Assembly (NCBI RefSeq): GCF_003600645.1
Contig: NZ_CP032482.1
Location: forward strand, 558,001 to 622,000
Direction: 5' to 3'
Length of the DNA stretch: 64,000 bases
DNA from: Yersinia rochesterensis
Lineage (GTDB): Bacteria; Pseudomonadota; Gammaproteobacteria; Enterobacterales; Enterobacteriaceae
The notes under the pieces are model-generated. The model made no database searches. It was not told the DNA's origin and saw only the letters and a program-made list of their open reading frames with translations. The translations under genes and the position numbers were made by a program. This document shows positions 9,150 through 18,445 of this stretch, piece after piece (positions within the stretch are counted from its first letter, which is position 1; every line of letters starts with the position of its first letter).

Positions 9150-10301
9150 ATGCCCATGACGCCAATGAAATTGTACACGCTCGATGTGGATTGCCTTGCC
9201 AAAGCGAAAGCGGTATTGCAGCAGCCATTTTCACCATTACAACCGGCATTGCGCCGGTTATTAAGTGAAGCCGATGCATTGCGCGATCAACCGCCGGAAA
9301 GTGTGACACACAAAACGCTACTGCCCGTCAGTGGCGACATTCACGATTATTACAGTTTTGGCACTTACTGGTGGCCGAATCCGCGTAAGCCCAATGGATT
9401 GCCTTATGTGCGTCGCGATGGACATACCAATCCACAGAGCCAGAATGACGATACCGACACGCAGCGCATTGAACGGATGTGTGACCGCTGCCTAACCCTC
9501 GGACTGGCTTACTATTTTACCGGAAATAGCCGCTATGCTCAGGTGGCGGCAGAGCAGATCCGTTGTTGGTTTTTAGATGCCAAAACCCGGATGAACCCGC
9601 ACTTGAATTATGGTCAGGCCATCCCCGGCATTGTTTCTGGCCGTGGGACGGGGTTAATCGATACCCGGCTGATGTGGATGGTGATTGATACTATTGGGTT
9701 GATATTGCCCGCCAAGCTACTGGATACCGAGGATACCGCGGTGTTGCAGCAGTGGTTCCGTGACTTTAACCACTGGATGTTTCACAGCGAAGTGGGCCAT
9801 TCGGAATATGTCTGGCACAACAACCACGGCACCTGGTATGACGTGCAGCGCGCGGCAAATGCGATGTTCTATGGCGATCGTGGGCTGGTTTCCACCATTA
9901 TTCGCCAGGGGATAACCCAACGGCTGGCGGCACAAATAGCGCAAGACGGTAAGCAATGGATGGAACTGGAGCGCACCGTGCCTTTCCATTATTCCTTATT
10001 CAATATGGAGGCGCATTTGCTGCTGTGCCGCTACGGCGAGCATGTAGAAATAGGCCGCTGGGAGTGGGTGCAGGACGGCCGTAATGTGCAGCAAGGCATT
10101 GATTATTTACTGCCTTTTATTGCTGAACCCGAATTGTGGCCTTACCGCGATTTGCGCGGCATTGATTATGACAGCGCATTGCGGCTGTTATTACAGGCGG
10201 CTCGGGGCTATCCACAAGAGGCCAAACGCTATCAGGCGGTGCTCGCCACTTTGCCAGCAGACACCCTGACATCACGCGACCGTCTGATGTGGCAAAGCTA
10301 A
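9150..10301 (+). CDS. Cytoplasmic alginate-lyase-family protein (PF05426-type), paralogue of the secreted lyase
   Basis: The 383-residue protein shares the whole motif series of the secreted lyase at 3154-4389: HDYYSFGTYWWPNP, TRMNPHLNYGQAIPGI and NNHGTWYDVQ. It lacks a signal peptide, so it should act in the cytoplasm after import through the ABC transporter encoded immediately upstream. AAGGAAG sits directly before the ATG, overlapping the ATPase stop codon. Probable role: further cleavage of imported uronate oligomers together with the heparinase-like enzyme. The substrate is not determined. A 16-bp tandem repeat begins at its stop codon. Confidence 0.82.
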   Translation: MPMTPMKLYTLDVDCLAKAKAVLQQPFSPLQPALRRLLSEADALRDQPPESVTHKTLLPVSGDIHDYYSFGTYWWPNPRKPNGLPYVRRDGHTNPQSQNDDTDTQRIERMCDRCLTLGLAYYFTGNSRYAQVAAEQIRCWFLDAKTRMNPHLNYGQAIPGIVSGRGTGLIDTRLMWMVIDTIGLILPAKLLDTEDTAVLQQWFRDFNHWMFHSEVGHSEYVWHNNHGTWYDVQRAANAMFYGDRGLVSTIIRQGITQRLAAQIAQDGKQWMELERTVPFHYSLFNMEAHLLLCRYGEHVEIGRWEWVQDGRNVQQGIDYLLPFIAEPELWPYRDLRGIDYDSALRLLLQAARGYPQEAKRYQAVLATLPADTLTSRDRLMWQS

Positions 10302-10344
10302 TAGAGGTAAAAGCTAATAGAGGCAAAAGTTAATCGAGCTAAAG
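10297..10344 (+). repeat. Three tandem 16-bp repeats at the end of the lyase gene
   Basis: Units gctaatagaggtaaaa (10297-10312), gctaatagaggcaaaa (10313-10328) and the more diverged gttaatcgagctaaag (10329-10344) follow without gaps. The first unit includes the TAA stop of the lyase gene, so slippage here would leave the protein intact. Confidence 0.85.
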
Positions 10345-10383
10345 TTGATGTACACTGAAAGCTGTTTTTAGCTGGAAAGTGAT

Positions 10384-10826
10384 GTGAATATGAGTGACGT
10401 GAATAACCCTGATGATCTGATCTCCATTACCCGCTTCCTGCGCCAGCAACATGTCCTGACGCTGTGCGCTGGCAGCGGTATGGAGATGTGGTGCGCCAAC
10501 TGTTTTTATGTCTTTGATGAAGCCCAAATGGCGCTTTATCTGATGACAGAAAAACACACTCGCCACGGCGAGCTGATGCAGGTAAACCCGCAGGTTGTCG
10601 GAACCATTGCTACCCAACCGCGTACCGTGGCCTTGATAAAAGGCATTCAATATCGCGGCGAAATAACTGAATTAACGGGCGATGCCGAACACCTCGCTCG
10701 CCAGCGCTATTGCCGCCGTTTCCCAGTGGCTAAAGTCGCCTCCGCTCCCCTCTGGCAGCTCAATTTGCTGGAAATCAAGATGACCAATAATACCCTTGGT
10801 TTTGGCAAGAAATTGTATTGGAATAC

Positions 10827-10836
<10 letters not shown>
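10384..10836 (+). CDS. yhbP: UPF0306 family protein YhbP
   Basis: The 150-residue protein matches YhbP along its length: [17 protein letters not shown] near residues 36-52, [18 protein letters not shown], and the C-terminal [11 protein letters not shown]. The fold is a flavin-reductase-like split barrel, so an FMN-dependent role is possible, but no reaction is known. In E. coli yhbP lies near yraR, as here. The start is GTG 10384 or ATG 10390; the SD-like GGAAAG is at usable distance from the first. The last codons and stop lie inside an ERIC element. Confidence 0.85.
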
Positions 10837-10953
<117 letters not shown>

Positions 10954-11059
10954 AGTTTCTTCGCTATGTTCTGGTGTTTCTGGTATTTATTATTCATAAC
11001 AATTGATTTGATGATTGTCTCCATGTTGGGTGGTGCTAGTGTTTTTATTGGGAGGTTAG

Positions 11060-11698
11060 ATGGCGAAGGTACTATTACTGGGGGCAAGTGGTTTGGTAGG
11101 GGGCGAATTACTGCGCTTGCTACGTTTGGATGCCCGCGTGACATCTATTATTGCGCCAACTCGTAAACCATTGGCTGCTATGAATAAACTGATTAATCCG
11201 CAAGGCGAGAATATCGGCGAGTTGCTAAAAACACTCAATGAGCCAGTGGATTTAGTTTTTTGCTGTCTGGGCACCACCCGTAAGCAAGCGGGCAGTCAGG
11301 CGGCGTTTCGGCAGGTGGATTATCGGCTGGTGCTGGCAGCGGGTGAAACCGGTTTGCGGCTTGGTGCGCGGCATTTCCTGCTAGTGAGCGCGATAGGGGC
11401 GAATCCAAATTCATGGCTGTTTTATAACCGCACCAAAGGTGAGGCTGAGCGGGATTTGCAAGCTCAGGGCTGGCCACAACTTACTTTCGCCCGGCCGTCC
11501 ATGCTGGCGGGTCAGCGCACGGCACCACGATTAATGGAAAGTCTCAGCGCCCCGCTATTTGCCTTATTACCTGATAAATGGCGCTTAATTAAAGCCAAAG
11601 ATGTGGCGCAAGCACTGCTGGATCAAGCTTTTGCTCCGCCGAAAGAGGGCGTGACAGTATTATCATCAGCCCAAATGCAACATCCCCTTCGTACTTGA
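11060..11698 (+). CDS. yraR: NAD(P)-binding oxidoreductase-like protein YraR
   Basis: The 212-residue protein has an N-terminal Rossmann dinucleotide-binding motif LLGASGLVGGELLR (residues 5-18) and the extended-SDR-like segments VFCCLGTTRKQAGSQAAFRQVD and FLLVSAIGAN, matching the YraR family of atypical short-chain dehydrogenase-like proteins. The substrate is unknown. A strong GGGAGG precedes the ATG. The C-terminal codons HPLRT and the stop are supplied by an ERIC element. Confidence 0.85.
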   Translation: MAKVLLLGASGLVGGELLRLLRLDARVTSIIAPTRKPLAAMNKLINPQGENIGELLKTLNEPVDLVFCCLGTTRKQAGSQAAFRQVDYRLVLAAGETGLRLGARHFLLVSAIGANPNSWLFYNRTKGEAERDLQAQGWPQLTFARPSMLAGQRTAPRLMESLSAPLFALLPDKWRLIKAKDVAQALLDQAFAPPKEGVTVLSSAQMQHPLRT

Positions 11699-11806
11699 AG
11701 CCGCAGGGGGGTTAGCTGCATTCACTCACCCGAATCACTTACTGGCGCAAGCTCATCGGAATTCATTTACTGGCTGTCTACCTGCGATTCCAATGACTTT
11801 GGGGAG
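11682..11806. repeat. ERIC element overlapping the yraR stop codon
   Basis: This roughly 125-bp element has the ERIC core (actcacccgaatcacttact, gcaagctcatcgg) and the right end caatgactttggggag. The boundaries are set by atcccc/ggggag and are accurate to a few bases. It separates convergent yraR and phnP and could act as a bidirectional hairpin in both mRNAs. Confidence 0.82.
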
Positions 11807-11812
11807 CAATTA

Positions 11813-12577
11813 TTATAAGCTAATTATCTGATTATCTTGAGCAATAGTGATGCCGGCGGGCAGTGTGTTGTCGAGCGCCCAGACATCCAACTGGTGACTA
11901 ATGTGGGTCAGTAAAGTGGCTTTGGGCTGCAATAACTCACTGATGGCGAGCGCCATTGTCACGTCATTATGATTACGTGGCGGTGGATTATTTTGTGAAA
12001 GCTCCTGTGGCGGATGGCTGCAATCTTGCACCAGTAAATCAATGTTTTTACTGGTTAAAAATAGCGCGCTATCAGCCGGTAACCCAATGGTATCTGTCAA
12101 ATAGGCGATAATTTTGTTGGTGCTTTGCAGTAAATAGCCGAAGGTGATTTTTGAGTGATTTAAGGGCACTGGCGTGACCCGTAAATTGCCAAATTTAATC
12201 GGGTGAAATGCCCTTAATGGCGGCTGAAAAGCCAGTATTCCTGGGTGCTTATACAGATCGTCACAGCCGTCAGGATCCGCAGGGCCATAGACCGGGATCG
12301 CATTTGCGCACCCCCAACGTAACGGAAATAACCCCTGAACGTGATCCATGTGGTAATGTGTAAGCAAAAAACGCTGAATTTCCCCCGCAGCAAACTGCTG
12401 ATCCAGTGTCGGCAACCCCGCATCAATCAAGGTCGTTTCCCCCTGATAACGCAACATTGCACTGCAAGATTTACGGCGTAGCGCGGGCTGCACTCTGGCT
12501 TTGGCGCAAATCACACACTCACAGCCAAACACCGGCACCTGTTGGGCGCATCCGGTTCCTAACAATGTCAGTTCCAT
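11813..12577 (-). CDS. phnP: Phosphoribosyl 1,2-cyclic phosphate phosphodiesterase PhnP
   Basis: The 254-residue metallo-beta-lactamase-fold protein has THYHMDHVQG (about residues 75-84), the di-metal HxHxDH motif, and an N-terminal CECVICAKA structural zinc segment. PhnP opens the cyclic phosphate made by C-P lyase, giving ribose 1,5-bisphosphate. It is the last gene of the phn operon, and its ATG overlaps the end of phnN by 10 bp. Confidence 0.93.
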   Translation of the reverse strand: MELTLLGTGCAQQVPVFGCECVICAKARVQPALRRKSCSAMLRYQGETTLIDAGLPTLDQQFAAGEIQRFLLTHYHMDHVQGLFPLRWGCANAIPVYGPADPDGCDDLYKHPGILAFQPPLRAFHPIKFGNLRVTPVPLNHSKITFGYLLQSTNKIIAYLTDTIGLPADSALFLTSKNIDLLVQDCSHPPQELSQNNPPPRNHNDVTMALAISELLQPKATLLTHISHQLDVWALDNTLPAGITIAQDNQIISL

Positions 12578-13149
12578 GATTGACTCTCTTTGGTGTGTTC
12601 TGATGACGAGCCGATTGCCAGTAATTGCTGCAATTGCCCCAGTGTGTGGTACAGCTCGCCGTCATTGCAAAGTTGCAAGCAGTTAACTGGCAGTTGTTGC
12701 TGATAATGTTGCGCCCGCTGTAAACGCGCCTCGATTTGCTCACTGTTTTCACGGCCACGTTGCTGTAAACGCTGGGCTAAAATAGCGGGCGAAACAGTCA
12801 GACACAGCGGCAGTAATTGGTCGTGATAGCGCCGTAGGGCCTCAGGTAAATAAGCGCGGGAGCCATTTACCACCACATCCAGCCCGCGTTGCAGCCAGAT
12901 ATCAATCTCAATTCCCACCCCATAATGATGCTGATGTGCTTGCCAACACAGCGCAAATAATCCCTGTTCGGCGCGCAATAAAAACTCCTGCTCACTCAGC
13001 GCAATATGATTTTCAGCGCCCGCGTGGGCCTCGCGGGTAATATAGCGGTGCGCTACCATCATATTGACGGGCATTGCTGCCCGTAGTGCGGACAGCAGGC
13101 AATCCTTACCGGCACCGGAAGCGCCCATTAGATAGATTAAGCGCGCCAT
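12568..13149 (-). CDS. phnN: Ribose 1,5-bisphosphate phosphokinase PhnN
   Basis: The 193-residue guanylate-kinase-like protein has P-loop LMGASGAGKD (about residues 7-16). PhnN phosphorylates ribose 1,5-bisphosphate to PRPP, returning the ribose to nucleotide synthesis. ATG 13149 is preferred over the upstream TTG because it gives a TGATG overlap with the phnM stop. Confidence 0.93.
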   Translation of the reverse strand: MARLIYLMGASGAGKDCLLSALRAAMPVNMMVAHRYITREAHAGAENHIALSEQEFLLRAEQGLFALCWQAHQHHYGVGIEIDIWLQRGLDVVVNGSRAYLPEALRRYHDQLLPLCLTVSPAILAQRLQQRGRENSEQIEARLQRAQHYQQQLPVNCLQLCNDGELYHTLGQLQQLLAIGSSSEHTKESQSWN

Positions 13150-14297
13150 CAAAACACCTGTATTCCTTGCCGCCAGACATTTTGCACGTAAACATGTTGA
13201 CCCTGCGGGCCATCATGGGTGCGAGCTAAGATCAAATCCGCGCGTTTTCCCTCGGCAATGACACCGCGATCCTCCAGCCCCAAGGCCCTGGCCGGGTTAC
13301 GTGTCACCAGATTGACCGCTTGCGGCAAAGTGAAGCTGTTGGTCGAGTCCTGCGCGATACGGAATGCCGCATCCAGCAAGCTGGCGGGGTAATAATCGGA
13401 AGATAAAATATCCAATACGCCCAGTGTCGCCAGTTGGTGCGCCGCCACATTGCCGGAATGGGAGCCACCGCGCACAATATTGGGCGCACCCATCAAAACT
13501 TGTAACCCATGTTGGTGCGAAGCCCTGGCCGCCACTTCGGTGGTGGGAAATTCGGCAATGACGCTGCCCAATTGTTGTGATTCCGCCACATGTTCGGCAG
13601 TGGCATCGTCATGGCTGGCTAGTGCAATGCCCCGTTGGCGGCAGTGAGCGGCAATGGCCTGCCGGTTTTGCCCTGACCAGCGGGCTGAAAGGCTGATTTG
13701 CTCTTCTTCAAATTCTGCCATTTGCAAGTCATTAAGATGATATTTCCCCTGATAATATTCACGGTACTTAGCCCGTGAAGCAAACTGGCGCTGGCCCGGC
13801 GAGTGATCCATCAAAGAAACCAATGAAAGCTCTGGCTGCATCATCAGTTCTTCAAACAGTGGCAAGGTGCTGTCATGGGGTAATTCACAACGTAAATGAA
13901 TCCGGTGTTCAGCTCGATTCAATCCCGCCCGCTGACTCTCAACCACCGCATTAATCATTTTTTGCAGATTATCCAGCCGATGACCGCCATCCCGTACATC
14001 GCCGACAGCCACGGCATCCAACACCGTGGTGATGCCGCTGGCCACCATCAGCGCATCGTGGCTGCTCATTGCTGAATGCGCGGGCCAATCCACATTGGGG
14101 CGCGGGGTGAAAAACTTGTCGAGATTATCAGTATGCAGCTCGATCAACCCCGGCAATAACCAGCTATTTTGTCCATCAAGAGCCGCTGAAAGTTGTGTCG
14201 GGCGATCACTGAAACTGCGGATCACGCCTTGCTGGATTTCCAGTGATCCGTTGACCACCTGATCCTCGAGAATAAGATTAATGTTATTGAGGATCAT
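13149..14297 (-). CDS. phnM: Alpha-D-ribose 1-methylphosphonate 5-triphosphate diphosphatase PhnM
   Basis: The 382-residue amidohydrolase-superfamily protein has the metal-binding [12 protein letters not shown] near residue 50, [11 protein letters not shown] near 225 and [10 protein letters not shown] near 310. PhnM removes pyrophosphate from the triphosphate intermediate before C-P bond cleavage. The ATGA overlap with phnL shows translational coupling. Confidence 0.94.
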   Translation of the reverse strand: MILNNINLILEDQVVNGSLEIQQGVIRSFSDRPTQLSAALDGQNSWLLPGLIELHTDNLDKFFTPRPNVDWPAHSAMSSHDALMVASGITTVLDAVAVGDVRDGGHRLDNLQKMINAVVESQRAGLNRAEHRIHLRCELPHDSTLPLFEELMMQPELSLVSLMDHSPGQRQFASRAKYREYYQGKYHLNDLQMAEFEEEQISLSARWSGQNRQAIAAHCRQRGIALASHDDATAEHVAESQQLGSVIAEFPTTEVAARASHQHGLQVLMGAPNIVRGGSHSGNVAAHQLATLGVLDILSSDYYPASLLDAAFRIAQDSTNSFTLPQAVNLVTRNPARALGLEDRGVIAEGKRADLILARTHDGPQGQHVYVQNVWRQGIQVF

Positions 14298-15034
14298 AAT
14301 GAGACCTCCGTGCTGACATTAGAGGGCGGTGGGGTCATGGTCAGTAGGCGGTCACTGACATGATTTCGCACGTTTTCATCGTGGAAAATCCCGACAATCG
14401 CCGCTCCGCGCTGTTTAGCTTCATCAATCAGGCTAACCACTGCCGCGCTATTGGTGCTGTCCAGTGAGGCGGTCGGCTCATCCAGCAGTAAAATAGGGTA
14501 ATCGACGATAAAACCACGGGCGATATTGACCCGTTGTTGTTCGCCGCCGGAAAAGGTGGAGGGGGCCAAATCCCACAATCTCGGCGGCACATTGAGGCGG
14601 GTTAGCAAGTCTTGCGCCCGCTGTTGGCAGATTTGCCGGTCAATCCCTAGCTCCAGCAAGGGCTGCATCACTACATTTAATGCACTGATCCGCGGGATCA
14701 CCCGCAAAAATTGGCTGACCCAACCCACAGTATGGCGGCGCACGACCATAATCTGCCGAGCTTCGGCGCTCACCATATCCAGCCATTCACCCTGATGTTT
14801 CACCCAGATATGGCCGCTGTCGGGTAAATAATTGGCATATAAGGAGCGCAGTAAGGTCGATTTTCCGCTGCCGGAATGGCCGTGTAGCACGACACATTCT
14901 CCACTGCTGACTTCCAGCGAAGTTTGATGTAGCACCGGCAGACGAATGCCGTGCTGGTGGTGTAACACAAAGGTTTTACTGAGATTTTCAACTTTGAGTT
15001 GCAGGGGAGTCATGGGCAGTTGCAGGGAGTTCAT
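14294..15034 (-). CDS. phnL: C-P lyase subunit PhnL (ABC-type ATPase)
   Basis: The 246-residue ATPase has Walker [12 protein letters not shown], signature [14 protein letters not shown] and Walker [13 protein letters not shown]. It is one of two ABC-like proteins that bind the PhnGHIJ core complex, and it has no transport role. The ORF begins about 12 residues upstream of the start of E. coli PhnL; an internal ATG at 15013 is an alternative. Confidence 0.93.
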   Translation of the reverse strand: MNSLQLPMTPLQLKVENLSKTFVLHHQHGIRLPVLHQTSLEVSSGECVVLHGHSGSGKSTLLRSLYANYLPDSGHIWVKHQGEWLDMVSAEARQIMVVRRHTVGWVSQFLRVIPRISALNVVMQPLLELGIDRQICQQRAQDLLTRLNVPPRLWDLAPSTFSGGEQQRVNIARGFIVDYPILLLDEPTASLDSTNSAAVVSLIDEAKQRGAAIVGIFHDENVRNHVSDRLLTMTPPPSNVSTEVSL

Positions 15035-15047
15035 AGTCAGCTCTCAA

Positions 15048-15869
15048 TCAGTTTTGCAGCACGGATGAAACCAGTAATTGGGTATAAGGATGGTGAGGAT
15101 CATCCAACACCCTGTCAGTTAGGCCGCTTTCGATAACCCGGCCCTCTTTCATCACCAGCAGGCGGTTAGCTAATAAGCGGGCAACCCCCAAATCATGAGT
15201 GACAATCACCACCGCCAGTTGCATTTCCACCACCAGATTGCGCAGTAAATCTAGCAACCGTGCTTGCACCGACACATCCAGACCGCCAGTCGGTTCGTCC
15301 ATAAACACCAGTTTTGGATGAGTCACCAGATTGCGAGCAATTTGCAGCCGCTGTTGCATCCCACCGGAGAAGGTGGTGGGCATGTCGTCCAGACGGGATA
15401 ATGGGATCTCGACATCCTCCAGCCAGCGGCCTGCTTGTTGGCGAATTTCGCCATAATGGCGCTGCCCGATGGCCATTAGCCGTTCGCCGATATTGCCGCC
15501 CGCCGAGACTTGTGGCCGCAGCCCATCAAGTGGATGCTGATGAACCACGCCCCATTCAGTGCGCAGTAAACGGCGGCGTTGGCTTTCTGCCATCTGATAT
15601 AAATCAAGTGCTTGCTGTGCATCAGGGCGGTAAATAATTTGCCCCTGTTGCGGTGTCAGGCGGGCTGAAATGGATTTCAGCAAAGTTGTTTTCCCCGAGC
15701 CAGATTCGCCAACAATCCCTAATACTTCGCCGGGATACAGTTGGAAAGAGACATCGCTGAACCCCTTACCCGGCGCGTACAAATGGGTGAGATTCTCCAC
15801 CGACAACAGCGGATGGGCGACGGGGGTTTTTAAAGTAATGGATGTTAAAATAGCGGCTTGTGAAATCAT
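15048..15869 (-). CDS. phnK: C-P lyase subunit PhnK (ABC-type ATPase)
   Basis: The 273-residue protein has Walker A GESGSGKTTLL, signature FSGGMQQRLQIARN and Walker B LVFMDEPTGGLD. PhnK docks onto PhnJ in the C-P lyase core complex and drives conformational change by ATP turnover. It begins in an ATGA overlap with the phnJ stop. The N-terminus is about 17 residues longer than in E. coli PhnK. Confidence 0.94.
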   Translation of the reverse strand: MISQAAILTSITLKTPVAHPLLSVENLTHLYAPGKGFSDVSFQLYPGEVLGIVGESGSGKTTLLKSISARLTPQQGQIIYRPDAQQALDLYQMAESQRRRLLRTEWGVVHQHPLDGLRPQVSAGGNIGERLMAIGQRHYGEIRQQAGRWLEDVEIPLSRLDDMPTTFSGGMQQRLQIARNLVTHPKLVFMDEPTGGLDVSVQARLLDLLRNLVVEMQLAVVIVTHDLGVARLLANRLLVMKEGRVIESGLTDRVLDDPHHPYTQLLVSSVLQN

Positions 15870-16732
15870 GGGATATTTACCTCTGGTGCAGCGGCCTCAG
15901 CCAATTGCTGCTGGCAATAATCAGTATCCGAGCAAACAAACATCCGGCTGCCTTTATCATCCATCACCACTTCATCAAGATAACTGTGGCGCGAACCGCA
16001 CAGGGCGCAAGGCTCATCCCATTGCTGCACGGTAAACGGGTGGTCGTCGAAATCCAGACTTTCTACCTTGGTAAAGGGCGGCAGGGCATACAGGCGTTTT
16101 TCCCTACCGGCTCCAAACAGTTGCAGCGCGGGCATCATGTGCATCTTGGGGTTATCAAATTTCGGGATTGGCGACGGGTCCATCACGTAGCGGTCATTCA
16201 CTTTCACCGGATAGGCATAGGTGGTGGCGATATGGCCGTAGCGGGCGATATCTTCATACAGTTTGACCTGCATCACGCCGTACTCCTCCAAAGCATGCAT
16301 TTTGCGGGTTTCAGTTTCGCGCGGTTCAATAAAGCGCAGCGGCTCTGGGATGGGCACTTGATAGATAAGAATCTGATCTTCAGTCAGTGCTGTTTCTGGA
16401 ATGCGGTGCCGGGTCTGGATCAAGGTGGCGTCAGTGGTTTTTTCCGTGGTGGCGACCCCACTGACGCGCTGGAAGAAGCGGCGGATCGACACCGCGTTGG
16501 TGGTGTCATCAGCCCCTTGGTCGATCACTTTCAGCACGTCATAGCGGCCAATCAAACAGGCGGTTAGCTGAATTCCACCGGTGCCCCAGCCATAGGGCAT
16601 CGGCATCTCACGCCCGCCAAATGGCACCTGATAGCCGGGAATGGCCACGGCTTTGAGTAGCGCGCGGCGCAGGGTGCGTTTGGTTTGCTCATCCAGATAG
16701 CCCAGATTATAACCGGCGAGGATTTCAGTCAT
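15866..16732 (-). CDS. phnJ: Alpha-D-ribose 1-methylphosphonate 5-phosphate C-P lyase PhnJ
   Basis: From ATG 16732 the product is 288 residues and starts MTEILAGYNLGYLDEQTKR, the conserved PhnJ N-terminus; the open frame upstream is a shadow of phnI. C-terminal cysteines CALC and C-x5-C in CSDTDYC form the Fe-S/radical site of this non-canonical radical-SAM enzyme, which breaks the C-P bond. The start overlaps the phnI end by 8 bp. Confidence 0.95.
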   Translation of the reverse strand: MTEILAGYNLGYLDEQTKRTLRRALLKAVAIPGYQVPFGGREMPMPYGWGTGGIQLTACLIGRYDVLKVIDQGADDTTNAVSIRRFFQRVSGVATTEKTTDATLIQTRHRIPETALTEDQILIYQVPIPEPLRFIEPRETETRKMHALEEYGVMQVKLYEDIARYGHIATTYAYPVKVNDRYVMDPSPIPKFDNPKMHMMPALQLFGAGREKRLYALPPFTKVESLDFDDHPFTVQQWDEPCALCGSRHSYLDEVVMDDKGSRMFVCSDTDYCQQQLAEAAAPEVNIP

Positions 16733-17864
16733 GGCGCGGCTCCTGCGGTTGTGAAGTGAGTGGCTGAGTGGATGGCTGTTGTAAAGTAAGTAAATGCTCA
16801 CACCGCAGGCGCTTGAGTAACTCGAGTTCGGCTTGGAAATCCACGTAATGGGGCAGTTTGAGGTGAGAGACAAAACCGGCGGCTTCGACATTATCGGCGT
16901 GGGATAATACAAATTCTTCATCCTGTGCCGGGCTGGCGACATCTTCGGCATATTCCCGGCTTTGCAGGGCGCGGTCCATCAGTGCCATCGACATGGCTTT
17001 GCGCTCTCCACGGCCAAACACCAGCCCATAACCGCGGGTAAAGTGCGGCGGTTCTGACTCTGGGCTGACAAAACCATTCACCATTTCGCATTCGGTCAGC
17101 AGGATTTCGCCGATATCAATGGCAAATCCCAGTTCTTCCGGCTCAATGGAAATTGTCAGGTAGCCCGTGCGGATCTCGGCGGCGAATGGGTGAGTGCGGC
17201 CATAACCGCGCTGGGTGGAATATCCTAGCGCCAGCAGGAACCCCTCATCACCGCGCACCAGTTGTTGCAGCCGTGCCGAGCGATTGCATGGGTAAACCGG
17301 CGGATTGCGGGTGATATCTTCCGGCGGGGTATCGTCATCTTGCTCAACATGCGCTAATTGCTCTTGGGCCAATAAATCAAACACATGGGCGTAAAAAACT
17401 TGCGATAAATCTTCTGACGATGCTTCCCTGCTATTGGGGGCGCGCGGGGCATCTCCTGCGGCCATCAGGGTGAAATCCAGTAGCCGGTGGGTGTAATCGT
17501 AAGTCGGGCCAAGCACTTGGCCGCCGGGCAAATCTTTGTAAATGGCGGAAATACGGCGCTCCAGCCGCATATTGCCAGTGGTCAGCGGTTGGCTGACTGC
17601 CAGACGCGGCAAAGTGGTGCGGTAGGCGCGCAGCAGGAAAATGGCCTCCACCAGATCGCCACTGGCCTGTTTGATGGCCAAAGCGGCCAATTCGCGATCA
17701 TAAATTCCGCCCTCGGTCATCACCCGATCCACCGCCAGTCCTAGCTGTTGCTCAATTTGTTCGCAATCGACCGCCGGGATTTGTGTATCGCCACGGCGCT
17801 GGTGTTCCAGTAACTGATGGGCGGCGGCAATAGCTTTTTCGCCCCCTTTGACGGCAACGTACAT
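16725..17864 (-). CDS. phnI: Alpha-D-ribose 1-methylphosphonate 5-triphosphate synthase subunit PhnI
   Basis: The 379-residue protein starts MYVAVKGGEKAI, the conserved family N-terminus. PhnI is the nucleosidase subunit that, with PhnG, PhnH and PhnL, replaces adenine of ATP with the phosphonate. ATG 17864 in a TGATG overlap with phnH is preferred over GTG 17870. The C-terminus is longer and Gln/Pro-rich compared with E. coli (354 residues). Confidence 0.94.
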   Translation of the reverse strand: MYVAVKGGEKAIAAAHQLLEHQRRGDTQIPAVDCEQIEQQLGLAVDRVMTEGGIYDRELAALAIKQASGDLVEAIFLLRAYRTTLPRLAVSQPLTTGNMRLERRISAIYKDLPGGQVLGPTYDYTHRLLDFTLMAAGDAPRAPNSREASSEDLSQVFYAHVFDLLAQEQLAHVEQDDDTPPEDITRNPPVYPCNRSARLQQLVRGDEGFLLALGYSTQRGYGRTHPFAAEIRTGYLTISIEPEELGFAIDIGEILLTECEMVNGFVSPESEPPHFTRGYGLVFGRGERKAMSMALMDRALQSREYAEDVASPAQDEEFVLSHADNVEAAGFVSHLKLPHYVDFQAELELLKRLRCEHLLTLQQPSTQPLTSQPQEPRHD

Positions 17865-18445
17865 CAGCACACCTCCACATGGGTAGTGCGTGGGATTGCC
17901 ATTAGGTTCTCGCCACAGGTGAGTAGAAAATCGAGTCCCGCAGGGAATGCGGCGGGGCGGTTAAGCAAGTAATTCAGCACAGCAGAGGGTAATTGCGGCG
18001 CGACCGTGCGGTAGTGTTCAATTCCCGGCCCGCGTAGGCGCAGAGGTACGCCGTGATGCAGGTTTTCGGCCTGAAGAATGACCGTGGTGGAGTGCTCCGG
18101 CGAAAGTTCATTACCCGCCGGGCAGTTAGCCAGCAAATCTTCGGTTATCTCATGGTCAAATAAGGCAAAGCTGGAGGTACTGATGCTAGCCGTCAGGGGC
18201 GCTCCGCAATGAAAACGCACATTCTGCTGCACGGCATCATTGTTAAGCACTGGTGCTAAATAGAGCGGCGTTTCCTGATCTGCCAGAGTCAGCAAAATAC
18301 TGGTGGCGGCGGGATTTAATGGTGGCCAGCCGCGACTATGGGGTAGCGAAATCAAGACCCCAGGCTCACTTAACGCTTTGAGAATACGGCGAAAAGCATG
18401 TTGGGCATCATCAACCGGTTGGTCGAAATGGGTTAATAAGATCAT
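17864..18445 (-). CDS. phnH: C-P lyase core subunit PhnH
   Basis: The 193-residue protein matches PhnH in length and in the segments FRRILKALSEPG near residue 20 and PLRLRGPGIE near 135. PhnH is part of the PhnGHIJ core. The gene is linked by a TAATG overlap with phnG and a TGATG overlap with phnI, so the four core subunits are translationally coupled. Confidence 0.93.
   Translation of the reverse strand: MILLTHFDQPVDDAQHAFRRILKALSEPGVLISLPHSRGWPPLNPAATSILLTLADQETPLYLAPVLNNDAVQQNVRFHCGAPLTASISTSSFALFDHEITEDLLANCPAGNELSPEHSTTVILQAENLHHGVPLRLRGPGIEHYRTVAPQLPSAVLNYLLNRPAAFPAGLDFLLTCGENLMAIPRTTHVEVC

Noticed and set aside
16733..16951. N-terminal extension of phnJ
   Set aside because: These codons overlap phnI in another frame, and the conserved PhnJ start is MTEILAGYN at 16732.
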